Source: Desulfobacteraceae bacterium | Lineage (GTDB): Bacteria > Desulfobacterota > DSM-4660 > Desulfatiglandales > Desulfatiglandaceae | DNA length: 11,412 nt | NCBI GenBank assembly: GCA_030632525.1 | Contig: DAOVUP010000014.1 | Span: forward strand, 1-11,412 | Direction: 5' to 3' | In this document: positions 1-5,145 of the stretch, in pieces | Numbering within the stretch: the first letter of the stretch is position 1 | How the letters are laid out: every line of letters begins with the position of its first letter | Position numbers and translations under genes: made by a program | Notes under the pieces: generated by a model | Seen by the model: the letters and a program-made list of their open reading frames with translations, nothing else | Told to the model about the DNA's origin: nothing | Databases searched by the model: none

Positions 1-977
1 GCCATAAAGAGGGATTTCATGGCAGCCTTTTTGAGTGTTTGGGGGATGTCAACGACCCGTGGGCCGTCCAGGCTCAGGTTTATGGTCCAATGACTTCCCT
101 TTCCGATGATGTGTTCCCGTTCTCCATCCAGGGCCAGAACTGCGGGTGTATGAGAAATAGAGATTTCCTGATCGGGCTCAATGATCCTGAACGATTTGAC
201 GGGCACGTCTCTTACGAGCCCTGGAGCGATGGGGGCCTTCACTATTTCCCCGCCGGATCCGATTTTGATGTGAACGCCTTTCATGCTGTCCCGTTCAAGT
301 GGACAAAGATGGCCGCCTATGGATGAAAAGCCGATATTTCCGGGTTCGGCGCGGGTCAGAAAAATCTCATCCAGAAGGGAAACATCCCAGAGGGCGCGGG
401 ACCCGATAAACCCCTGCTTTGAAACCACGGCATCCACCAACGCAATGTCTTTGGGGCCTGAATGATCCGAGATAACGAGACGGGGCGCCCTTCGTGTACA
501 CTGGTCTAAAGGGGTTTCGTTCAACGCAATGACACCCGCGGCCATCCCCGCCATGGTGCCTTCAACCATAAAAGGGAATACATTGTTTGTGCCTGTTGAA
601 ATGGGTAGAAGGGGAATGTCACCGCAACTTTTGGCCACAGCCCGGTTGGTGCCGTCACCGCCAAGGGTGATGATGCAGGCGGCATCCAGATCACGAAGGG
701 CTTTTGCCGCTTTTGTACTGTCATCCTGCGTACCTTCCAGGGGTACGTCAAGAAAAGCAACCTTTAAAGAGACCTCCAAATCTTCCATAGCCCGGGGACC
801 GATGCGAAAATGGTCGGGCATGAAGAGAATCTCTTCCACACCCATGGCTGCCAGTCCTAGAATGACCCGTCTTACGATGTTGACTTTTTCGTGATTGTCA
901 AACACGGAGCCAAAGGCTACCATGCGACGAATATCTTTTCCGGATGCTGGATTGGCAATGATCCCGATTGGTTTCAA
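1..977 (-). CDS. ATP-NAD/AcoX kinase family protein (3' end cut by window edge)
   Basis: This gene runs off the left edge; about 325 N-terminal residues are visible. Translation opens KPIGIIANPASGKD, the Rossmann-like start of the NAD kinase/diacylglycerol kinase fold. It then shows GGDGTNR at residues 106-112 (nucleotide-binding motif), STGTNNVFP at 127-135, and LALDGERE at 281-288, which resembles the C-terminal DGE motif of NAD kinases. This combination is typical of the group annotated ATP-NAD/AcoX kinase, which is longer than housekeeping NAD kinase (about 290 residues). Members phosphorylate NAD or an unknown small substrate; the substrate cannot be read from sequence. The TTG start at 977-975 is chosen because AAGGAG (990-985) sits 7 nt upstream and the conserved N-terminus begins there; the next ATG, residue 19, would remove the first conserved strand. 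The upstream side is occupied by a MITE-like element, so any promoter lies in or beyond it. The frame is open throughout. Confidence 0.88.
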   Translation of the reverse strand, partial: MKPIGIIANPASGKDIRRMVAFGSVFDNHEKVNIVRRVILGLAAMGVEEILFMPDHFRIGPRAMEDLEVSLKVAFLDVPLEGTQDDSTKAAKALRDLDAACIITLGGDGTNRAVAKSCGDIPLLPISTGTNNVFPFMVEGTMAGMAAGVIALNETPLDQCTRRAPRLVISDHSGPKDIALVDAVVSKQGFIGSRALWDVSLLDEIFLTRAEPGNIGFSSIGGHLCPLERDSMKGVHIKIGSGGEIVKAPIAPGLVRDVPVKSFRIIEPDQEISISHTPAVLALDGEREHIIGKGSHWTINLSLDGPRVVDIPQTLKKAAMKSLFM

Positions 978-984
978 AGAGTTG

Positions 985-990
985 CTCCTT
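985..990 (-). promoter_or_regulatory. Ribosome binding site deciding the TTG start of the ATP-NAD kinase-like gene
   Basis: AAGGAG on the minus strand lies 7 nt before TTG at 977. It directly abuts the terminal repeat of the MITE-like element (first base 991), so the element's end forms the immediate upstream edge of the ribosome binding site. Confidence 0.7.
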
Positions 991-1173
991 AGGGCTCGCG
1001 CAAAAATAATTTCACATTTTAGCATTCCATGTTCAGGTCATTTTTGGCTGTGCCTCAATCGCAAAATCCTCGAAATAGTACGACCATTCCTGTGGTTGTG
1101 CTCAATCGGCACAGTCAAATCTAACCTAAATCTGGGCGCCAATTCTGGGAACTTATTTTTGCGCGAGCCCTTA
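989..1173. mobile_element. MITE-like element with 19-bp perfect terminal inverted repeats
   Basis: The sequence agggctcgcgcaaaaataa at 991-1009 recurs as its exact reverse complement at 1153-1171. The trinucleotide TTA is present at both outer edges (989-991 and 1171-1173), a possible 3-bp target duplication, although it overlaps the last repeat base. Similarity continues weakly a few bases inward. The interior has a second 7-bp stem, CTGTGCC at 1048-1054 with GGCACAG at 1108-1114, and a 12/11-bp direct repeat (GTGC-CTCAATCG, 1050-1061 and 1098-1108). No coding frame of useful length lies inside. This is the architecture of a non-autonomous element mobilised in trans by a DDE transposase; the family cannot be assigned from the ends alone. 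It could instead be a relic of a longer insertion sequence reduced by internal deletion. Confidence 0.65.
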
Positions 1174-1256
1174 GCTGATAAGAATTCGCCTTTTTTGAAG
1201 AACGACTATAATGAAATGCCACCTGGGCGTCAAACAAAAACTCCCCCGATATGTAG

Positions 1257-1526
1257 CAACATCTGTGGCCGAAAATAACGGTTGGCATCAATCTTGATGG
1301 TTTTGACAAAGAATGGGACAGAAATTTTCAATTAGGGCATGTGGACCTGTTGAAGTACAGGACTTGGTATTGCACTGACAGCGGGATTATCGGCACAAAA
1401 GCGTTTGTTGCCCACAATTTTCAACGATTCAAAGGGCATTTCAAAGGTGGCGCTACCATTTTTAGCAATGCCATGTTATTATGCTGCATGTTGCCCGTCA
1501 TTGCAGCGTTTTCGGTCAGGGGTTAG
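1257..1526 (+). pseudogene. Degenerate C-terminal fragment of a REP-associated tyrosine transposase (IS200-like, RAYT)
   Basis: In the frame open from 1257 to the stop at 1524-1526, the stretch DLLKYRTWYCTDSGIIGTK and the following AFVAHNFQRFKGHF (about 1344-1442) match, from memory, the C-terminal block of RAYT/IS200-like Y1 transposases, where the equivalent is R-Y-R-T-R-Y-F-T-D-S-G-x-I-G-S-K-x-F-V. Upstream residues (DKEWDRNFQLGHV) fit the preceding helix. A stop at 1254-1256 closes the frame, and the catalytic HUH motif and tyrosine of the N-terminal two thirds are absent. After about 1448 the frame reads hydrophobic residues unlike the family's basic tail. There is no start with a ribosome binding site. 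It is therefore read as a non-functional remnant. It lies beside the 989-1173 element, but nothing shows that this enzyme class moves elements with such ends. Confidence 0.55.
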
Positions 1527-1609
1527 CTATTTTGGATTTTTTACCTTCCGACGATTCCGGCTCTTCCATTTTAATTCTACAGACAATGCAGGTGTAAAAG
1601 AGACGACCT
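1527..1609. other. Intergenic leader of the PAP2 gene, no recognisable feature
   Basis: Together with 1174-1256, this is the unexplained part of the gene-poor stretch 978-1609. I see no convincing -35/-10 pair, terminator, RNA gene or coding frame. A purine run (AAAAGAGACGA, 1598-1608) just before the PAP2 ATG is the only candidate ribosome binding signal. Confidence 0.4.
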
Positions 1610-2527
1610 ATGGAAACCATCTTGGATTGGGGCATTAAGGTAGTGCTCTGGCTTCAGCAGGCCAGTCCTTCATTAGATCTGCCCTTTAAATTTATAACGT
1701 TTATGGGAAATGAGGAGTTTTTCATCTTTGTCCTGCCCTTTATATATTGGTGCGTATACAGGCGCACTGGAGTCAGGCTATCTATTCTGTTTCTTTTCTC
1801 TGCCTATATTAACTCTGCGGCAAAAATCTTTGCCAGTCAGCCCAGGCCTTTCCAATATGACAGCAGGGTGAAGCAAATAGTCAGCGCTGGCGGTGGTGGA
1901 TTTCCCAGCGGTCACACTCAGGGAACTCTGGTCTTCTGGGGTTACCTTGCGTTACGTTTCAAACGACCACTTCTATGGGTAATTGCCGGTCTGCTGATTA
2001 TATTAATTCCTCTTTCACGCCTCTATCTGGGGGTTCATTTTCCAACCGATCTCTTGGGCGGTTACCTTATAGGAGCTATACTTCTATTGCTCTATCTCTG
2101 GTTTGAGCCAAAAGTGGCGCAGTGGTTTGTGAAAAAGGGCGTTTTCTGGCAGATTTGTGCAGCATTAGTTGTGCCTTCCCTGATGATTTTCTTCTGCCCC
2201 GGTGAAGGAAAATACGGCATTGGCTCCGCAGCAACGCTGATGGGGATGGGAATGGGATTCATATTTGAGCGTCTATGGGTGGGTTTTGAATGCCCGCGGT
2301 TTTGGAGAAAGCGAATATTGTGTTTCCTTTTGGGCATGGGAGTGCTTCTTCTGCTTCGCTCAGGATTGCGCGTATGTTTATCCGGACTTGAGCCGGAGTC
2401 GTTTTTTCGTTTTGTTCGTTATTGCCTGATGGGTCTCTGGTGCGGGTTTGGAGCGCCATGGACTTTCCTGAAATTAGGGATGATGGACAGGAAACAGGGG
2501 GCAATCGAGAGCAGAGGGTTTCCGTGA
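1610..2527 (+). CDS. PAP2-family integral membrane phosphatase
   Basis: This 305-residue, very hydrophobic protein carries the three phosphatase motifs of the type 2 phosphatidic acid phosphatase (PAP2/vanadium chloroperoxidase) superfamily. They are K-x6-RP at residues 72-80, PSGH at 99-102, and SRxxxxxHxxxD at 136-147 (S136, R137, H143, D147), followed by a glycine-rich membrane helix. H143 would be the nucleophile, assisted by H102 and D147. Members remove phosphate from lipid phosphates such as undecaprenyl pyrophosphate, phosphatidate or phosphatidylglycerophosphate; the substrate cannot be decided here. The core domain ends near residue 160, and the remaining ~145 residues contain further membrane segments, giving about six to eight in all. 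The ATG at 1610 has only a weak purine-rich upstream signal, but the conserved part starts soon after it. The neighbours are not obviously related in function, and a 185-bp gap follows. Confidence 0.9.
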   Translation: METILDWGIKVVLWLQQASPSLDLPFKFITFMGNEEFFIFVLPFIYWCVYRRTGVRLSILFLFSAYINSAAKIFASQPRPFQYDSRVKQIVSAGGGGFPSGHTQGTLVFWGYLALRFKRPLLWVIAGLLIILIPLSRLYLGVHFPTDLLGGYLIGAILLLLYLWFEPKVAQWFVKKGVFWQICAALVVPSLMIFFCPGEGKYGIGSAATLMGMGMGFIFERLWVGFECPRFWRKRILCFLLGMGVLLLLRSGLRVCLSGLEPESFFRFVRYCLMGLWCGFGAPWTFLKLGMMDRKQGAIESRGFP

Positions 2528-2584
2528 AACTACCCACTCGGGGTGGAACCAAAAAAAGGTTACGTGAAAAGCGCTGATTTTTCA

Positions 2585-2613
2585 TTGACAAACATAGTGT
2601 ACTGCATTATTGA
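2585..2613 (+). promoter_or_regulatory. Possible sigma70-type promoter for the rhodanese gene
   Basis: A perfect TTGACA (2585-2590) is followed after 17 bp by TATTGA (2608-2613); CATTAT two bases upstream is an alternative -10. The -35 is strong, the -10 poor. It would give a leader of about 95 nt that contains the GC-rich hairpin at 2640-2658. Confidence 0.35.
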
Positions 2614-2639
2614 TTTATTCGTGACCGTTCCCTGGGTTC

Positions 2640-2658
2640 CCCCCGCCACAGGCGGGGG
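2640..2658. repeat. GC-rich palindrome (8-bp stem, ACA loop)
   Basis: CCCCCGCC-ACA-GGCGGGGG forms a perfect 8-bp stem with a 3-base loop. No T-run follows in either direction, so it is not a standard intrinsic terminator. Short palindromes of this kind are often dispersed repeats. It lies between the PAP2 and rhodanese genes and would fall in the latter's leader if the 2585 promoter is real. Confidence 0.6.
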
Positions 2659-2712
2659 ATCTTCGGCAGGGATCAGAGATTTCGGACTAAAAAAATCAGA
2701 GAAGACTAAGAC

Positions 2713-3333
2713 ATGAACAGAAAAATTTTGTTAGCAGGTTGTTTGATCGTAGCTCTTGTGTTTCTCTCCTCTATCGCCGGTTTTGCTGAGGAACCAAAAA
2801 AGATATTATGCCTTGAAGCATATGATATGCTCAATACGGTACCGGACACATATCTCATCGATGTCAGGACCAGGGCAGAGTACCAGCTTGTGGGGCATCC
2901 CATCAATGCCTACCTGTTTCCTTATATGTTTATGAGGAATAAACTGAGGAAAAAAGACGAGAAATACGGGTATGTCATCAATGTAAAGAATAAGGCATTT
3001 ACCGAGGAGATAGGCAAAGTTTTCAAAAAAACAGACAACTTGCTTATTATCTCCCGTGACGGAACGCGGAGCGCACTTGCTGCAAAGGAGTTGATAAAAG
3101 CTGGCTTCAAAAAGTCCTATGACGTAGAAAACGGTTTTGAGGGACCCCAATTTCCCTTTTTTGAAGACAGTAATAAGCAGAAGTTCTACCGGCAGCTCGC
3201 AAAACGGAACAAAATTCACGGCTTTAACCATCGACGACATTATGGATGGCAGTGGTGGGGGCTCCCGTGGACCTATGATATAGATCCCAAATTCATCTAT
3301 CCCCCGGACCTTAAGCCATCGAAAAAGAAATAG
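2713..3333 (+). CDS. Exported rhodanese-like domain protein lacking the catalytic cysteine
   Basis: This 206-residue protein starts with a Sec signal peptide: basic MNRK, a hydrophobic core at about residues 5-22, and likely cleavage after G-F-A (residue 25). A single rhodanese-like domain follows: LIDVRTRAEY at 48-57, the usual early D-x-R-x-x-x-E-Y block, and LLIISRDGTRSALAAKEL, which corresponds to the active-site loop. In active rhodaneses that loop reads C-R-x-G-x-R; here the cysteine position is Ser114 (codon TCC at 3052-3054). The only cysteines are residue 10, within the signal, and residue 33. Sulfur transfer by the usual persulfide route is therefore unlikely, and a binding or structural role in the periplasm is an inference. 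The C-terminus (about 165-206) is aromatic and basic (GWQWWGLPW, then lysines). The next gene starts 11 nt downstream after a strong ribosome binding site, so the two are probably cotranscribed. LAGC at 7-10 is too early to be a working lipobox. Confidence 0.85.
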   Translation: MNRKILLAGCLIVALVFLSSIAGFAEEPKKILCLEAYDMLNTVPDTYLIDVRTRAEYQLVGHPINAYLFPYMFMRNKLRKKDEKYGYVINVKNKAFTEEIGKVFKKTDNLLIISRDGTRSALAAKELIKAGFKKSYDVENGFEGPQFPFFEDSNKQKFYRQLAKRNKIHGFNHRRHYGWQWWGLPWTYDIDPKFIYPPDLKPSKKK

Positions 3334-3344
3334 GGAGGGCGGCA

Positions 3345-3527
3345 ATGAGTTCTGAACAACTTATCCAGCTCGTGAAGCAAGTGGAAGAAAAGGGAATCGC
3401 CTGGGAGACCATAGAGGAAAAAACAAAAACGTCACATCAGGTTTTGGACCTTTATGCCAATTCCGGTCCTGTTCCAGTGACCATAACAAACAATTTAAAG
3501 AAACTTCTGGAAGATCCACCTGAATAA
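3345..3527 (+). CDS. Small conserved-looking hypothetical protein (60 aa)
   Basis: This 60-residue protein follows the rhodanese-like gene after 11 nt and has a strong ribosome binding site (GGGAGG within 3334-3340). It is soluble, charged and predicted mostly helical. An N-terminal helix (QLIQLVKQVEEKG) is followed by IAWETIEEKTKTSHQVLDLY and then GPVPVTITNNLKKLLE. The helix-turn-helix-like rhythm and the GPVPVT turn recall the small Cro/C1-type fold, but a DNA-binding role is only a suggestion. There is no signal peptide, cysteine or membrane segment, so unlike its neighbour it should be cytoplasmic. I do not recognise a named family. The good start signal, spacing and codon use support a real gene. 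Confidence 0.7.
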   Translation: MSSEQLIQLVKQVEEKGIAWETIEEKTKTSHQVLDLYANSGPVPVTITNNLKKLLEDPPE

Positions 3528-3548
3528 TATAAAATTTTTTTTGCCATA

Positions 3549-3654
3549 TTAACAAATCCGTAAAAAGTAAAACGCCTACAGAAAGCAAATTTAAGCCTTT
3601 CTTTCCACAACATATAGGCTCCTCACTTCCCACGACTTTTTACGAAGACATTAA
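3549..3654. repeat. MITE-like inverted-repeat element, copy 1 (TCGTAAAAAG family)
   Basis: The two ends are imperfect inverted repeats of 20 bp, 15/20 identical, and the inner 10 bp are perfect: CGTAAAAAGT at 3559-3568 and ACTTTTTACG at 3635-3644. The right end read inward (TTAATGTCTTCGTAAAAAGT) closely resembles the right end of the copy at 10693-10877. The interior is about 66 bp, non-coding, with a minor inner GCCTA/TAGGC pair. It lies downstream of the small hypothetical gene, where it could also act as a 3' hairpin on the transcript. Confidence 0.55.
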
Positions 3655-3805
3655 TACTGATGCGCCCTAAGAAAATCCCTTTGCGGGCAATCCTTGAACT
3701 CGGGGTCCCTCTATTTGCCCGTGGCACAGGGTTCCTAAGAGGCATTCCTCCCGGGTCGCAATACCGGTTTACCCGGATTACCTATGATTGAAAGGAGATA
3801 TAAGG
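3655..3805. promoter_or_regulatory. trxA upstream region with a 7-bp inverted repeat
   Basis: CGGGCAA at 3684-3690 pairs with TTGCCCG at 3715-3721 across 24 bases, and CCGGGT/ACCCGG (3752-3757 and 3773-3778) lies closer to the gene. No clear promoter hexamers were found. These are weak structural signals, reported because the promoter of trxA should lie in this gap. Confidence 0.25.
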
Positions 3806-4129
3806 ATGGCTGATCTTTTGCAAGTAACTGACGCAAATTTTGATGAGGAAATCGTAAAGGCGGATATTCCGACCATGGTTGACTTCTGGGCGGAATGGTG
3901 CGGTCCCTGTAAAATGGTTGGACCGACAGTGGAGGCATTGGCAAAGGAATATGAAGGCAAAATAAAGATTGCTAAAATGAATGTGGATGAAAATCGCGAA
4001 ACCCCGGCCAAGTTCGGTATAAGAAACATCCCCACACTTATTCTTTTCAAAGACGGAGAGGTTGCCCAAACGATTGTCGGCGCCCACCCCAAAAGCCACC
4101 TTGAAGAGGAATTGAAAAAATTATTGTAG
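3806..4129 (+). CDS. trxA: Thioredoxin
   Basis: This 107-residue protein is the standard length for a single-domain thioredoxin. The redox site WCGPCK occupies residues 31-36, with Cys32 and Cys35 numbered as in the E. coli protein; the buried Asp is D26 and the cis-proline is P76 in the IPT motif. It reduces protein disulfides in the cytoplasm using electrons from thioredoxin reductase, which is not in the window. The ATG at 3806 is preferred over an in-frame TTG at 3788 because AAGGAG (3792-3797) stands 8 nt upstream of the ATG, and the extra six residues of the longer version would themselves be that ribosome binding site translated. No signal peptide is present. It is flanked by non-coding gaps of about 280 bp on both sides and so is probably transcribed alone; trxA of this type is usually constitutive. 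Confidence 0.96.
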   Translation: MADLLQVTDANFDEEIVKADIPTMVDFWAEWCGPCKMVGPTVEALAKEYEGKIKIAKMNVDENRETPAKFGIRNIPTLILFKDGEVAQTIVGAHPKSHLEEELKKLL

Positions 4130-4345
4130 GCTATGCGGCATCCTTCATTTGCCTGCTTACACTTTTTGTAGCCGTTCACGGGTTCAAGGTTTAAAGGTTA
4201 TAATCTACTGATATTCTTAACTTTATTCATGCCGCCTGAGACGTGACCCAGATTAGGATCTTTTACCTATTGGATGAAACATAACATTTATACCAGTCAA
4301 CGCGCTTTGACAGCCAGTTAGGGCGCTTCAACCCGGAACCCTGAA

Positions 4346-4363
4346 TCCCGCTTTTCAGCGGGA
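4346..4363. repeat. Perfect 7-bp hairpin upstream of bamD
   Basis: TCCCGCT-TTTC-AGCGGGA forms a 7-bp stem with a 4-base loop about 50 bp before the bamD start. There is no T-run after it on the plus strand; on the minus strand T's are also lacking. It could stabilise the bamD leader or be a dispersed repeat. The rest of 4130-4413 holds no gene I can see. Confidence 0.5.
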
Positions 4364-4413
4364 AACCGCTCAACCCAGGATGCCACATCGAGGTATTTTG
4401 AAAGATTGATGTA

Positions 4414-5145
4414 ATGTCCCCCAAACTATCCAGGTTCATCCAATGGTTTCTTACCGGAATATGCCTTCTCTTTTTATTCAGCGGCTGTGCCCTGTGGAAT
4501 GAGTTCTTTCCCGACGAAGAATTAACTCCAGCCGAACTCATGAGTGAGGCGATGGAGGATTTTAACGATGGCAAATTCGAAACTGCCACTGAAATCTTTC
4601 AAAAAATCAAAGACCGGTATCCTTACAGTAAATTCGCTATTAAGGCCGAGCTCAAGATGGCTGACGCCCTCTACGAAAGAGATCTTTTTGATGAGGCCTA
4701 TGACGAATACACGGAGTTTGAAAAGCTCCATCCTAAAAATCCGAGTATACCGTATGTTCTTTTCCAAAAGGGGATGTGCCATTTTAGTCGGGTGAAAGCC
4801 TTTGACAGGACTCAGTCTTTCACACACAAGGCAAGGGAGGAGTTCGAACGGCTAATCAAGAGATACCGTAGGAGCCCCTTTGCTGAACGTGCTCGAAGGA
4901 AGGTAAGGGAGTGTTATATAAGACTGGCCGAGCATGAAGTATATGTGGGCAATTTTTACTTTAAAATGGAGAAATATGGGCCGGCCATGCACAGATACCT
5001 CTATCTTATCGAACACTACCCCGACGTGGGGCAGTATTACGAGGCACTTGAAAAAATCAAGATATGCAAGGAAAAACTCGCTGAACAGAAGGAGGAAGAA
5101 GGGACGTCATGGTGGGGACGGCTAAAGGGTTCCGTTTTCGATTAG
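4414..5145 (+). CDS. bamD: Outer membrane protein assembly factor BamD (lipoprotein)
   Basis: This 243-residue protein begins with a lipoprotein signal: a basic N-terminus, a hydrophobic stretch at residues 8-22 and a lipobox ending in FSGC with the lipidated cysteine at 25. Tetratricopeptide-type helix pairs cover about residues 40-225, including AMEDFNDGKFETATEIFQKI, the FDEAYDEYTEFEKLHP repeat, and the AFDRTQ...EEFERLIKRY block followed by RECYIRLAEHEVYVGNFYF, a strong BamD (YfiO/ComL) signature. BamD is the essential periplasmic lipoprotein partner of BamA that helps fold outer-membrane beta-barrels, so this implies a diderm cell. Length fits the family (about 240-260). The ATG at 4414 is preceded by GAAAG at a workable distance. 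The 3' end overlaps the convergent alaS stop by 24 bp, with the last codons (GSVFD) lying opposite the end of alaS. Confidence 0.92.
   Translation: MSPKLSRFIQWFLTGICLLFLFSGCALWNEFFPDEELTPAELMSEAMEDFNDGKFETATEIFQKIKDRYPYSKFAIKAELKMADALYERDLFDEAYDEYTEFEKLHPKNPSIPYVLFQKGMCHFSRVKAFDRTQSFTHKAREEFERLIKRYRRSPFAERARRKVRECYIRLAEHEVYVGNFYFKMEKYGPAMHRYLYLIEHYPDVGQYYEALEKIKICKEKLAEQKEEEGTSWWGRLKGSVFD

Noticed and set aside
895..1309. Open frames on both strands across 895-1309 (up to about 127 codons)
   Set aside because: They run through the MITE-like element and antisense to the kinase gene start, have no family resemblance and poor start signals; treated as chance frames.
2529..2560. CCAC/GTGG hairpin after the PAP2 gene as an intrinsic terminator
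   Set aside because: The stem is 4 bp and is followed by A-rich, not T-rich, sequence on the plus strand.
2719..2742. LAGC near the start of the rhodanese-like protein as a lipobox
   Set aside because: The cysteine is residue 10, before the hydrophobic core is complete; a Sec signal with cleavage after residue 25 fits better.
3778..4179. Long minus-strand open frames opposite trxA
   Set aside because: They are antisense to a certain thioredoxin gene and show no domain features.
4132..4236. GCGGCAT (after trxA) facing ATGCCGC about 90 bp away, as ends of another element
   Set aside because: Only 7 bp match and similarity does not extend; expected by chance in this length.
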